Positions 30,593-41,313 of a DNA stretch of 64,000 bases are shown piece after piece. The DNA comes from Stentor coeruleus (Eukaryota > Ciliophora > Heterotrichea > Heterotrichida > Stentoridae). Below the pieces are notes generated by a model. It made no database searches and was not told the DNA's origin. It saw nothing but the letters and a program-made list of their open reading frames with translations. The DNA lies in contig MPUH01000174.1 in NCBI GenBank assembly GCA_001970955.1, forward strand, positions 1 through 64,000, written 5' to 3'. The position numbers and the translations under genes were made by a program. The first letter of the stretch is position 1; every line of letters begins with the position of its first letter.

Positions 30593-31141
30593 TTATTTCT
30601 TATAAAGCCTTGGCAATATAACTTTTGCTGATTTTGTATTTAATTCACTTTTTAAAAGGGTTCTTCTCGTTTTAGGTCCTTCTAATTCATTTTTCAGTTT
30701 AGCAACTTTAATTTCAAGTTCTTCTATCTTATTTTTAGTCTGCATACTAAGTAAACTAGTTGATTCCAGCATCCTTTTATTTTCTTCACTTTTTTTAATT
30801 ACTTTTATATCAAGTTCACGAAGTTTTTCCCCTGGATTACGCATAATTTCATCTTTAGTCGATGTTTTTTGTGAAAAAGGTATTTCGGCCTTAGTTTGTA
30901 TAGGTGTTTCTATAGTAGTTAATTCATTTGTCAGTAACTTTACAGGATTACCAAGTTTACTTAAAGATCCATATATTGAGACAATTGCATTATTAGCTTC
31001 TCTTGGTATTCCTGGACTTTGTAGAGTATATAAGTCCTGATTCCATGTATATGAAGTTTTTTTATTTTTCTTTGTATTGCAATTGAAAGTTGATATTGTA
31101 TTAGCATCATAGATTATATCTTTTTCTGGTCTCTTGAACAT
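30593..31141 (-). CDS. Coiled-coil protein of unknown function
   Basis: A 182-residue protein, polar and probably disordered for the first 90 residues, with a coiled coil at about 100-160 (heptads in LRELDIKVIKKSEENKRMLE and KNKIEELEIKVAKLKNELEG). No catalytic or membrane features. The ATG follows ATTATAATTAGAAA. It lies 83 bp downstream of the methyltransferase gene on the same strand. I do not recognise a family. Confidence 0.65.
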   Translation of the reverse strand: MFKRPEKDIIYDANTISTFNCNTKKNKKTSYTWNQDLYTLQSPGIPREANNAIVSIYGSLSKLGNPVKLLTNELTTIETPIQTKAEIPFSQKTSTKDEIMRNPGEKLRELDIKVIKKSEENKRMLESTSLLSMQTKNKIEELEIKVAKLKNELEGPKTRRTLLKSELNTKSAKVILPRLYKK

Positions 31142-31224
31142 TTTCTAATTATAATATTTTCTAATTACAATAGATTGCATACATTTTTATTAGATTAAAC
31201 ATAAAAAATTGTGGAAAGTCTAAA

Positions 31225-32346
31225 TTATAACCTAACTATTTCATAGAAATAAATGCTTGAATTATCTCTGATAGCTTTCAAAGGGTGTTCTTTATCAAGA
31301 GTCAAAGACATCGGAAGTTTGGTCATATTTCTTATAACTAGTTCATGCTTTTTACACAATTCTTCAATCCTTCCAGGATTTTGCAATCCAATATTTGCAG
31401 CAAGGTCACTATAAATAAGTAAAAACCTTCCATTAGCCTTTAGTTTTTTTGTTTGCATAAAAGCTGCACAAAGTAATTCTTCATTAGGGTCATAACTTCC
31501 TCTATCTAATAAAGTCCCTGCACTAGCTGGTAACCATGGAGGATTACAAACAAGGATATTACATTCAGGGATTGCAATATCTTTAACATTTCCATGTACA
31601 GCAGTAAATTCTAATCCTAGTTTTTGAGCATTTAAATTTGCACACTTAGCAGCGTTAAAATTACTATCAACTGCAAAAACTGACATACCTTTCTTAGCCA
31701 GCATAAATCCTAAAATTCCAGTCCCACATCCTAAGTCTACAGCAGTTCCTTTAACAGAAGTACTTTGAAGATAACTATCAAACAATTTCAAGTATTCTTG
31801 GTTTGTAGGAGGCCATACAGAATATAAAGGGTAGATTTTCTCTCCAAGAACTCCTATATGCAATCCTTTTTCAAGCCATTCATTAGCCGAGACAATTCCT
31901 TCAAAGATATTTATAGGCATGTATATCGGTTGAGGATGATCAAGGAAAGTTCGAATAGCTGAAGGTAAGATGCCTATATCTGGGACACCTCTGAGGAATA
32001 CTTTATAATTTTCGTCTATATGAAAACCAACTCGGGCCAAGTAATGGGCATGTTCGATTTTTGAACGCCTATACAAATGGAAGATTTCTTTTGGTGTTTG
32101 ACATTTTGAGGTACTTGGCAAGCACCATCTAAAATCTCTTCTCAAGTTTCTGGTTATGGCTATGATTTTTCCATATATTGCCCTTTCATCTATGAACTCA
32201 AGGGACTTTTCTGATTTAAGTCTTTTGAAAAGGACTTTATGCGAGATATTGTCTGTAACTTTGTTATATTTTATATCCTGCAATCCTGCCTTTTGGTAAA
32301 TTGGAAAAAGCAATCTAAGCTGTCCGAAAGGGCTATGAATAAGCAT
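31225..32346 (-). CDS. Class I SAM-dependent methyltransferase, NPPW type (MTS / HemK-like)
   Basis: A 373-residue methyltransferase. The C-terminal Rossmann domain has motif I VDLGCGTGILGF (203-214), an acidic residue after strand 2 (FAVDSN, 224-229) and motif IV NPPW (268-271). NPPW is typical of methyltransferases acting on a planar amide or amino nitrogen such as glutamine or adenine. The N-terminal 180 residues are a less conserved substrate-recognition region (RRSKIEHAHYLARVGFHIDE). The substrate is unknown. The first ATG in frame is at 32344-32346, just after AATTTATATGAGAAATTG on the coding strand. Confidence 0.82.
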   Translation of the reverse strand: MLIHSPFGQLRLLFPIYQKAGLQDIKYNKVTDNISHKVLFKRLKSEKSLEFIDERAIYGKIIAITRNLRRDFRWCLPSTSKCQTPKEIFHLYRRSKIEHAHYLARVGFHIDENYKVFLRGVPDIGILPSAIRTFLDHPQPIYMPINIFEGIVSANEWLEKGLHIGVLGEKIYPLYSVWPPTNQEYLKLFDSYLQSTSVKGTAVDLGCGTGILGFMLAKKGMSVFAVDSNFNAAKCANLNAQKLGLEFTAVHGNVKDIAIPECNILVCNPPWLPASAGTLLDRGSYDPNEELLCAAFMQTKKLKANGRFLLIYSDLAANIGLQNPGRIEELCKKHELVIRNMTKLPMSLTLDKEHPLKAIRDNSSIYFYEIVRL

Positions 32347-32430
32347 TTTCAATTTATATGAGAAATTGAAATAATTTTATAAAAGCAGTGAAATATAATT
32401 TTCTCAAGACTTTTCTAATGATTTTACATA

Positions 32431-32490
32431 AACTTCTTATATTAAAACTTCTTATATTGAACTTCTTATATTAAACTTCTTATATTAACT
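32431..32490. repeat. Short tandem repeat, four copies of ACTTCTTATATT(A/G)
   Basis: Four units of 13-17 bp in a row. The last copies overlap the final codon and TAA of the disordered-protein gene. Confidence 0.8.
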
Positions 32491-35400
32491 TTACCAAATT
32501 AGAAAAGGTTTTATTAGTCAATTGCCTCATAAGAAGTTTTTTCAAATTCTTCTTATATCGAGTTCTTCTTAAACATTTCCTAATTTTTTGAACTTCAAAA
32601 TTTTTTTGTTCTGTAGGGTTTAATTCATCAAGACTGGTTACAGCTAAACTATAAAAATCTGTATCTATTGGATTATTTGCTATATTTTTCAATGCATAAA
32701 ACCTATTTTTTAGCATCACTGATTCAAGGTTGTTAATATCAATATCACCTTCAATGTTTTCATTTTTAAACTGCTCGAAAAAATCAAAATTATTTTCTCT
32801 AAAATAATTGAAATTTACTTGTGGAGATAAAATGAATTTCTTCATATTAAGAGCACTACACCATTTCATTGAAAATAATTCACTATTCACATCTTTATCT
32901 TCAATAAAGCGATAATCTTCACTTAAACAACTAAAGCTTTCTAAATCTTTAAATTCTTCTTTATTAATTTCATGATCAGAACAAAAACTTCTTAAAGATC
33001 TTTTAGACATACTTGAAGTATTCAAGTTCATCTCATATTTTAAGTTTTTCAAATCCCTACTTCTTGAATCGTCAAATCCTAAATCAATCTCATAATCAGA
33101 AGAACTATCTTCGTTATCTTCACTAAAATCCTCACTATCATCAAAGTTTTTATTTTTTCTAAGTCTTTTCTTAATAATCCTCAGCATTCCTCTTTCAACA
33201 CGAGAAGGTTTTTCAACAAATCTGCTTTTTCTAGCATAATCAATAAGATCTTTTTTCATACCATCACTAAAAATACTAGATTTAATATTATCAGCAATAA
33301 TACACATATTTTCTTGTGGTTCATTACGTCTATTTCTTGACAAAGGCTTTAATACTAATTCTAATTCAATTTTCATAAGATTTTTTATAGTTTTATTTTG
33401 AGAAACTGTGCTATTTTTAGAAGATTTTGCACTAAGTGGAATAGGGGCTAAATTTTCAATTTGAAGATTACTCATATTAGAAATGTTTATAAGGTCTTCT
33501 TCTAAAGTACAAAGAAGTACTTGTAATTTACTAATCATAGACATAGAATAATTGTTTATAAAACGATCTATTGGTGAAGATGGAATAAAAATAAATGAGG
33601 ATCTTTGAGGATAAGTTGATAATGATTTGCTTAAATTAGTACTTGTTCTTTTAAATTTTCTACTTTTAGTTTTTTTTGATTCAGAAAAAAAATTTAGACT
33701 GGATCCTAGAGTACTTGTTCTTCTTAGTCTTGATTTATAGATTTTATCGTTGGGATAAATTATGTTTATTTTAAATTTGGGTTTTGGATTTTGAGAGTTG
33801 CTAATTATGTTTTTTGATAGTAGTTTATTTGTCCCACCTTTTATAGTAGCTTTTCTTACGAAACCTTGGTTATTTATCATAGCCAAAGAGCCTGATCTTT
33901 TTATTTTTCCACCAGTAAAATTTCTTATCTTTTTAGTTCCCTTTTTATCTAAACTGCTATTTTCTGATACTTCTTCAATACTCTCTGATTTATCAGAAGA
34001 TTTTCTTTCTTCAAATCTATTTTTATCTTTTCTCGTCCCTATTTTAAAAGTATTTTTTCTTTTATTTTTATCTCTAGTATTTTTCCTATCCTTTTGCTTT
34101 TTATTTTTTTGTATCTCCTTCTTATCATCATCATCATCTGCCATATTCTCTTCATGAAATTCTTCTTTTTTTTCATTAACATCAGTCAAACCATTAAAAA
34201 AAATTCCAGTCTTCTTAGTTTGTCTTTTTTTTGGCTTTTCATGAGAAGGAGGTGGTGTTTCAATTTCCTTACTTATACGATTTTTCTCTTCCTCTATTGG
34301 TGATAATCGTGTTTCTAAATTTTTTTCATCATTGGAATTTAATATTTTTATTGGATTAGACTGTGCTTCATCTTTTGTATATACCAAACTTATAGCTTTT
34401 TCTGTTAAGGCTTTTAATGACATTCCTGCATTTTTGTTCTTATTAAGAAACTTCTTTGTAAATCCTATATTATTCTGAGACCCATCATCAATATCTTTTT
34501 CATTATTATAAGGTTGATTTTTTGGGCTTTTAGATATTTTTATATTATTTTTAATGTGTTTTTTTAAGTTAATTGAAAGTTCTTTATTAGTTTGTGAGAT
34601 ATTGTTAGAACTTATATGATTATTTATTGAGTTTGTTGTGTTGTTTTTTAAAACCCCAGAATTATTGTTAAGGATTACGCATTTGGCTTGTGTATCTGAA
34701 GGTTGATTTTTTGAACTAGGTGAATTATTGTGTGATTTTTGTTGATTAGAAGTTTTTTGCCCTTCTGATTCTGGGCTTTTTGCAAGAAATGCACGCTTGT
34801 TACGATAGTTTTGCACAAAATTTTTTATTATATTTAAAGGAGGGATAGGATATTCAATTTTTGTGTCGCTTTTTTCGTTGTTTGAAAGAATGTTTTGTTT
34901 TTTTTCTGAAGATTTTGTAGAAAAATAGTTAGGACTAACTGGATTGCTTATTTTTTCATCAGGAGAATAATATTTGTTTTTTAAATTTGGTTTACTTTTT
35001 GTTAGCTTTGTGGCTTCAAGTAGTTTTTTTTGATTATTTGTAGTTTTTCGGTATGTCTCTGGTATCATTTCTGATTTTTCTCTTTTCTGAATTGGTTTAT
35101 GAGTTCTGTTTCCTGTCTTTAATTGCATTTTTTTATAAATTTTCTCTTGAGTTTTACTTTCTAACTCGATTTTTTCTGTTTTTTCAACTTTTCTCTCATC
35201 TTCTACTCTTTTCATAATATGAACATAGTGGTTTTCAGGGAACTCAGTACTCTTATTCTCATATTTTGATGAGTCCATACTTTTTTCCACCATCGTCTTC
35301 ACATTTTCATCATTTACAGTATCTTCATTAAATTTTTCTTCATCTTTTATAAACTCCTCACTATTATCTGTATGTAAAGGTATATTCTGATTTAAACAAA

Positions 35401-35815
35401 CTTTCCTAAAATCAAAGCTTTTTTTAGGACTATTAATATCAAGCCAGCTATTTGAAGACTTTGTACTCAAACTAAAGTGATTTTTATTCAATCTATTTGT
35501 ACTTCCTGGACTTGAAGGATAAATATGCCCAGGTGAGTATACTTCTCGTATACTTATTTTTGGCTTAGTCATTAGAAGCCTTGGTTTACTTAGTAGATGT
35601 GAGACACTAGAAGATGAAAGTAGAGGGAATAAACTTTTATCAGGTTTGTAATCAGGATATTTAGGGGATCTATGGAGTTCTGCTAAAGATTTCACTTTGT
35701 AAGGCTTGATTATTTGTAGTGCTCTGTTTGCTTCAGAATAGTTTAAAGTTGACTCACGCCAGCCATGAATTTCCTCGTAAGGTTTCACGTTGTACGACTT
35801 CCGATATGGCTTCAT
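32480..35815 (-). CDS. Large disordered, Ser/Lys/Asn-rich protein of unknown function
   Basis: Starting at Met MKPYRKSYNVKPYEEIHGW the protein has 1111 residues; an ATG 16 codons further upstream (35863) is possible. Most is low-complexity (Lys, Ser, Asn, Glu) with charged runs around DDDDDKKEIQKNKKQKDRKN. The only segments that look folded are near the C-terminus, about residues 770-870 and 990-1090 (YALKNIANNPIDTDFYSLAV, VQKIRKCLRRTRYKKNLKKL). No domain is recognised. The unbroken 3.3-kb frame in AT-rich DNA shows it is a real gene. Many SP and TP sites suggest phosphorylation. Confidence 0.8.
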   Translation of the reverse strand: MKPYRKSYNVKPYEEIHGWRESTLNYSEANRALQIIKPYKVKSLAELHRSPKYPDYKPDKSLFPLLSSSSVSHLLSKPRLLMTKPKISIREVYSPGHIYPSSPGSTNRLNKNHFSLSTKSSNSWLDINSPKKSFDFRKVCLNQNIPLHTDNSEEFIKDEEKFNEDTVNDENVKTMVEKSMDSSKYENKSTEFPENHYVHIMKRVEDERKVEKTEKIELESKTQEKIYKKMQLKTGNRTHKPIQKREKSEMIPETYRKTTNNQKKLLEATKLTKSKPNLKNKYYSPDEKISNPVSPNYFSTKSSEKKQNILSNNEKSDTKIEYPIPPLNIIKNFVQNYRNKRAFLAKSPESEGQKTSNQQKSHNNSPSSKNQPSDTQAKCVILNNNSGVLKNNTTNSINNHISSNNISQTNKELSINLKKHIKNNIKISKSPKNQPYNNEKDIDDGSQNNIGFTKKFLNKNKNAGMSLKALTEKAISLVYTKDEAQSNPIKILNSNDEKNLETRLSPIEEEKNRISKEIETPPPSHEKPKKRQTKKTGIFFNGLTDVNEKKEEFHEENMADDDDDKKEIQKNKKQKDRKNTRDKNKRKNTFKIGTRKDKNRFEERKSSDKSESIEEVSENSSLDKKGTKKIRNFTGGKIKRSGSLAMINNQGFVRKATIKGGTNKLLSKNIISNSQNPKPKFKINIIYPNDKIYKSRLRRTSTLGSSLNFFSESKKTKSRKFKRTSTNLSKSLSTYPQRSSFIFIPSSPIDRFINNYSMSMISKLQVLLCTLEEDLINISNMSNLQIENLAPIPLSAKSSKNSTVSQNKTIKNLMKIELELVLKPLSRNRRNEPQENMCIIADNIKSSIFSDGMKKDLIDYARKSRFVEKPSRVERGMLRIIKKRLRKNKNFDDSEDFSEDNEDSSSDYEIDLGFDDSRSRDLKNLKYEMNLNTSSMSKRSLRSFCSDHEINKEEFKDLESFSCLSEDYRFIEDKDVNSELFSMKWCSALNMKKFILSPQVNFNYFRENNFDFFEQFKNENIEGDIDINNLESVMLKNRFYALKNIANNPIDTDFYSLAVTSLDELNPTEQKNFEVQKIRKCLRRTRYKKNLKKLLMRQLTNKTFSNLVKLI

Positions 35816-35863
35816 TGAATTTAATATAGTTATTATTATAAGTTTAACTCTCTTAATGACCAT

Positions 35864-37110
35864 ATGGTGTGATTGATAGATTTTCTAATTGAGATAGTCA
35901 ATTTAAATGCTTATTCAAGTAGTTATTGTCAAGATTTATACTGAAACTTTTATATTTGAATGAGGTTTTTATGAAGTCCAATAGATGAGATTTTCTTATC
36001 AATTTTTGACTCTTGTTCATCTATTCTTTATTTTAGTTTTTGAATTTTGTTTACTTTTTCTTGAAGTTAGGTAACAAACTAATTTAAGTCTATTGTTCAA
36101 ATAGTTATTTTATTCATGTTTCTTATTATTAGAAAAACATATAAAAAAGCATCTCTTGCTGGTAAATAAAAAGAAATTTCACCATTTTATAAATTTGCAT
36201 AGATATGAATAATATTGTAGTTGATGATCAAACTGATTAACACAAACTATAAACTTTTTATGCTTTTCTAAGTATATGGAAAAGTTTTATATTAGTTTTC
36301 TTAATTTAAGAGTCAAATTGCTTGAAAGAACTTTTACTGCATTTCAGCTTTATATAATGATAATTTTATTCCTTGTTTTTCAGAAAATTCTAACTGTCCC
36401 TCTTGTAATCTTTTGGGCATTATTAGGCAAGTTTTTTTGACGATAGTTTTATTGTTCAAATACCATTTATAATTTTATTTACCAATTATTTTTGAGTAAT
36501 ATACGATGTATAGTGATTATCACAATATATATGAAAGTTTGAAAACTCTAATCCCTTTTCTTCTATATCTCTAAACCATAAATGCTACTGGCAATTATAA
36601 AAAATATGTGAATATCATAATAATTACTGGAATCGGAACCGGAAAATATACTGTTAATAACACTTTAATAAAAATTACTGACAAAAATATAATTTCATAG
36701 AGAAAATGGAATAAATAATTGGAAAACAAATCTTGAAGTATAAAAATTAGACAATATAATTAAAAACTTTGATGTAATAATCAATTGAAATACTACTTAA
36801 GTAGTAAATAAACCAATAGTGTCATAATGATTTAAAATAAAATAAACATCTTCAATTATCTACTATTCAAAAACTGCCCTTAAATCAAAGCAAAAAAAAA
36901 TTCAAATCAAAAATTTTCTTTAATAAAATCCCTATCTATAATCCAAATCTCACAATCAAAAAAAAAATTATCATACTTCTTTCTCCAATTCATAACTGAC
37001 AAATCCTCATACCTTAATAATCCCCATCTTCCTATTTAAACTAAAACCTAATCATAACTTTAAACCTTTCTTACAAAAAAAGCAAGATAATATACCAAAT
37101 AATTTGTGAA
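35864..37110. other. AT-rich divergent spacer with possible coding debris
   Basis: About 1.25 kb. One stretch at about 36590-36690 reads IIIITGIGTGKYTVNNTLIK on the plus strand, which resembles a P-loop GTPase start (GxGxGK[ST]), but stops surround it. No gene is called. Confidence 0.3.
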
Positions 37111-38415
37111 ATGGGATCTCCAGGACAATGTTTAAACGACTTCATCATAGAAAAAGAGTTAGGCCAAGGTAGTTTCGGCATGGTCTACCGGGTGAAAAGC
37201 CTAAAAACTGGAGGAATCTACGTGATAAAGAAAATCAATATCACACACTTGTCACAAAAAAGTCAAAAAGAAGTAATCCACGAAGCTCAAGTGCTTAAAA
37301 AACTTAACCACACTAACATTGTCAAGTACTTCTGCTCTTTTATGGATGGTAAAAGTCTCTGTATCGTCATGGAATACATAAACGGTGGGGATTTGCATAA
37401 GCTAATCCTCCAACATCAAGAAAAAAAATCATTTTTACCCGAACCTGAAATCTGGCGTATGTCTCATGAGCTCTCAACAGCAATTCAATATCTTCATAAT
37501 AAAAGCATAATTCACCGTGATATAAAAACAATGAACATTTTAATAACAAAAGATCATAAAATCAAATTAGCTGATTTAGGAGCTTCTAAAATTGTATCAG
37601 CACCTATGCAAGTTACTAGAGTTGGGACACCTCTTTATCTTGCCCCTGAATTAGTCAAACACCGACCTTATGATTATAAAGTTGATATTTGGGCTTTAGG
37701 TTGTGTGATATACAGTTTAGCAAAACTTCAACCACCTTTTCAAGCTGAAAATCTTATAACTCTTGGTATGCAAATTGTGTCAAAAACACCTGAACCAATT
37801 CCGTTGATATATTCTGAACAATTATCTGATTTTATATTGAAACTTTTATCTAAACAACCTATTGATAGACCTGGGATTTCAGCTGTTTTATTGATGATTC
37901 CTAAATGCAAAGATTGGAAAGAAAGGTTGAATAGTATTGATAGTTTAAGTACTGAACAAACTGTTATGAGAAATTCTCCTATTGTTGAAGATGAATATGT
38001 TAGGTTTAAAAGGGAAAAAATGTATATGAAAATTGTTGATGAGGAAGAAGAACCGAAAATTGCTTCATTTAAAAAATGTGTGATTAGATTAGAGGATGGG
38101 GATTTTGATGGACAAATTTGTGGAAATGATGAGAGGCCTGGTACAGCGAATAGATCAAGAGTGTTTAGAGTTTCACAAAGACCTAGACCACAATCAGCAT
38201 CGTATAGAGGAAATCCACTTTATAACCCAAGAGAAGTTAAAGCGTTAAGAATACCTCCACCTTGTGTAAAACTGGATTANTCGTATAGAGGAAATCCACT
38301 TTATAACCCAAGAGAAGTTAAAGCGTTAAGAATACCTCCACCTTGTGTAAAACTGGATTATACTTTAATGAGAGCTGTTAAGAGACATGTCACATTAAGT
38401 GATTTGTATTTGTAA
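37111..38415 (+). CDS. NEK-family protein kinase (contains a probable 27-codon assembly insertion)
   Basis: NIMA-related Ser/Thr kinase, a family often tied to cilia and the cell cycle. The glycine loop GQGSFG is at 18-23, with K40 in VIKK, HRDIKTMN at 135-142, DLG in place of DFG at 155-157 (common in NEKs), GTPLYLAPE at 172-180 and the C-lobe to about 275. The tail is basic with Arg/Pro clusters and no coiled coil. The frame spans the N at 38280, where bases 38200-38279 are repeated exactly at 38281-38360. The 81 extra bases keep the frame but add 27 residues. The real protein is probably about 407 residues, not 434. Confidence 0.9.
   Translation: MGSPGQCLNDFIIEKELGQGSFGMVYRVKSLKTGGIYVIKKINITHLSQKSQKEVIHEAQVLKKLNHTNIVKYFCSFMDGKSLCIVMEYINGGDLHKLILQHQEKKSFLPEPEIWRMSHELSTAIQYLHNKSIIHRDIKTMNILITKDHKIKLADLGASKIVSAPMQVTRVGTPLYLAPELVKHRPYDYKVDIWALGCVIYSLAKLQPPFQAENLITLGMQIVSKTPEPIPLIYSEQLSDFILKLLSKQPIDRPGISAVLLMIPKCKDWKERLNSIDSLSTEQTVMRNSPIVEDEYVRFKREKMYMKIVDEEEEPKIASFKKCVIRLEDGDFDGQICGNDERPGTANRSRVFRVSQRPRPQSASYRGNPLYNPREVKALRIPPPCVKLDXSYRGNPLYNPREVKALRIPPPCVKLDYTLMRAVKRHVTLSDLYL
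38200..38360. repeat. 80-bp exact duplication around an N: probable contig join inside NEK
   Basis: Copy 1 38200-38279, N at 38280, copy 2 38281-38360, identical throughout. The exact symmetry about the N argues for an unmerged contig overlap and not a biological repeat. Confidence 0.9.
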
Positions 38416-39529
38416 TTATTTTTTGAATATAGTTTTTGATGTATTATTTTTGTGTTCAAAAGAATAAATAGATTGGTATGATTATTATGGTGGGATGCAG
38501 TTTATGGAATTGCTTGGGGATTTAAAAAAAAAAATGAGATGATTTTTATAGTTTTAGTCTTAAGGGTTTTGTTATTGTCTTTGTGTGATAAGAGGTTTTA
38601 AATACTTAAATATTTTGACTGGTCTTTTAAAGTAGGTATATTTAATTGGTTTAAAGTGATTAAGTAAAGCGAGGACTCAACTATTATAATTTATTAAATT
38701 AAAGATAATTTACTAAAGATATAATATTGAACCATAAATATTATTCCTTTATTAAGACAATTTCTAAATCTTCACTGCACTTTTATCAATATATTTTTGA
38801 GTAAAATATTTATGCAATCTTTGATGATTTAATTTGTAATTCAAATTTATATTATTCTTAGTAAACCCATATAATTTTATCTACTTACTTTATTCTTATA
38901 ACATTTCACATCTTTTCAAAATAAAAATACAATAATTAGCAAATATAAATTCCGAATTTTCTATCTCATTTCTATACGAATTACCTTTATTTCTCAATAA
39001 ACAGGAATTTTCACAACTAAATTTCAGAATAAACTTTTGAATTATTAAACTCTAATCCTAAGTTTTAATTTCCAAAGACTAATCTTTCTATTAACCTAAC
39101 TTATTGCGAAATAATTAGGCCAATAATTAGCCCATACAATCTCAAGACTCCAGCAAAAATATTATCAGAATTATGCCTACAAATATTTTTCTTACTGAGT
39201 ATTTGCCCCCTATATTCATCCCTGCAGCTAAAGGAACTCAAACCAAATCATATCCTGAAGCAAAATATTTATACCAATAAAGTATTTATAACCAATTTCA
39301 CTTTTTTTTTAGATTAAAATAAATTCATCCCCCATAAAAACAAAGATCATCAGCCATGACTACCATAATAATTGACTTCATTATCAATCCAAATAACTTT
39401 CATAGATAAAACCCTTACAATACTATATAACAGTCATATTAATCACTAAGTTTTACAATCATCACTCCCATGAATCCAAAAAAAAAAAAATACTTGAGTT
39501 CTCACATCTTAACCTACTAGCCATTATTA
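38416..39529. other. AT-rich spacer
   Basis: About 1.1 kb. A 35-codon ATG frame at about 39173 (MPTNIFLTEYLPPIFIPAAK) has a coding-like look but no upstream continuation. Not called. Confidence 0.3.
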
Positions 39530-39814
39530 TTAAGACTTAGTTCTATCTGATTTGATTGATGGGTAAGTTTTATCCAAGCCAACTTTCAAATAAGTTAGTT
39601 CGTATCGACTAAAAGTTTTAAGAATATGAGCCCATGTAAATAAGCCTGATGTTGGAAATGCTATTGTAAGTGTTAAGAAGATTTTTGTTTTTCTTGAATA
39701 TTTAGTAAGAGACATAAGAGATCCTGTAGAAACTAGAGTTAAGGCTGAGTATGAGACATAAATTCGATTAGTTCTTACAAGCAAGGCATCGATTTCTTGA
39801 AATGTGTCATTCAT
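39530..39814 (-). CDS. Small two-TM protein, unknown
   Basis: 94 residues. Two hydrophobic segments (about 17-37 and 43-64) are separated by a basic loop (KYSRKTK), followed by a polar C-terminus. The compact hairpin topology is seen in small mitochondrial and ER proteins, but no family is recognised. It lies 46 bp downstream of the CTFRPK-motif gene on the same strand. Confidence 0.6.
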   Translation of the reverse strand: MNDTFQEIDALLVRTNRIYVSYSALTLVSTGSLMSLTKYSRKTKIFLTLTIAFPTSGLFTWAHILKTFSRYELTYLKVGLDKTYPSIKSDRTKS

Positions 39815-39860
39815 TTTGCCTTTATTACATATGAATTACAAATTAGTATATACAAGGTTA

Positions 39861-40490
39861 TTAATTTACTGGGGATTTTGGTAGAGGAGGTCTTCCTAAA
39901 GCTTTAAAAATGCCTTTACTCAAAGATACGGTCTTGCAAAGATATGAAGCATCTTCTTTAAAAAACTCAGGATTTCTTTCTTCGATTTTCTTCAATATTT
40001 GCCGACTTCCTGGGCTTATTTCCAATTTATTTTTCCTTTCAACATCTAAAAGATCCTCAGATTTCTTTTGGTTTTCTCTCAAAGATTGAAGCCGAGCGTT
40101 TTTATTGTTGAGAAACTGTTGTTGTGAGCTGTAAAAATCTTTGAACGACCTTCTTTTATGCTGACTTTTGATTTTAGGTCGAAATGTGCAAGATTTTACT
40201 TCATCGCATTCTTTCTGTTGTATTAAAAATCTCTTTTTATTCATTGATAGTTGATGATTAAATAGCATTCTTTCTACTACTGGAGGAGAATTTGAAGAGA
40301 ATTTTGCTGGTCTTTTCATTTGATTGAGAAGATACTGATAGTCGAAAGTATCAGGGTTTGATTTGAGTTTTTTAAGTCTTTCTGCTATTGAGATTTCTTT
40401 TGGACTTTTTTGTCTTCGGAGCATTTCTTCAGTGTTTTCTGTGGAGTTGTCGCTTAAACTGATTTCTTCGAACTCGCCAAGGATGGACAT
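39861..40490 (-). CDS. CTFRPK-motif protein, probably cilium/basal-body associated
   Basis: A 209-residue basic protein with the motif SCTFRPKI (about 100-107). CTF(R/K)P-type motifs recur in many ciliate and flagellate proteins of unknown structure, often alongside FY..QQ.FL..K..RLQ helices, and that pairing is seen here (KDFYSSQQQFLNNKNARLQS). A helical charged region follows to about 175. A link to the cilium or cortex is inference from the motif's usual company. No enzyme domain is visible. Confidence 0.7.
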   Translation of the reverse strand: MSILGEFEEISLSDNSTENTEEMLRRQKSPKEISIAERLKKLKSNPDTFDYQYLLNQMKRPAKFSSNSPPVVERMLFNHQLSMNKKRFLIQQKECDEVKSCTFRPKIKSQHKRRSFKDFYSSQQQFLNNKNARLQSLRENQKKSEDLLDVERKNKLEISPGSRQILKKIEERNPEFFKEDASYLCKTVSLSKGIFKALGRPPLPKSPVN

Positions 40491-41313
40491 TTTAAATTAT
40501 AATAAAACGATAGTTTGGATTATTTATGGTTTTGATGATATTAGGTGAATTTTGAATTTTACATATTAGATTTCAAAAGTATCTGAGTGGATAATGGTAA
40601 AATGACAAAGAAATAAATCTTGTGGTATTTTAGAATGATATAATAAATTAACCTTACAGTGTGTTAAATTAACAAGTATTTGTTTTAAATACATATTCTA
40701 GCATACAAGTTTTTAAGCACCCTTTATAATTTTTTATAATTTCTTATCGATAGTAAAAGTTTCTTTATTTAAAAAAAATTCCAATCCAGGTACTCAACAG
40801 CCTTTAAGTTTTTATTAAAATACATTGAGACAAAAGTAAGAATTTTCAAAAGAAATTTTTTTATCAAACAATATTAAAAAACATCTACTAAAAAAGCAAT
40901 ACCTTAAACTCATAAAATGGCTGTTAAATCTATTTAACTTACGATAAGATACATAAAAATTGTATATTAGCAAATATAACACTATACAATGTATTGATCC
41001 TAATAAAAAAAAATCTTATTTAATTATCAAAAAACATAAAATTAGTACATTTTTTCTCAATCTAAACATAAAATCTTCTAAATAATACAATATTTATTTT
41101 CCCTCAAAATTGGCTATAAAATAATAATTTTCCATATATTTTCTATTTTCCATCACTTAAAAAATCATCATCACAACCTTATTAATCAAAATCTAACTAA
41201 ACCAACATAAAATCCCAACTCCAAAAAAAATTCCAAAATAATCTTTCAAATCAAAAAGGCCGGGATCTTCCTATCAATTAAACTTCCAAAATATTATTTT
41301 TCTAATAGTCTAA
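40491..41313. other. AT-rich divergent spacer
   Basis: About 820 bp between divergent genes; nothing supportable. Confidence 0.35.

Noticed and set aside
36341-36470. Second transposase-like zinc motif (NCPSCN) near 36390
   Set aside because: Only one CxxC pair, no following catalytic motifs, and frames close quickly.
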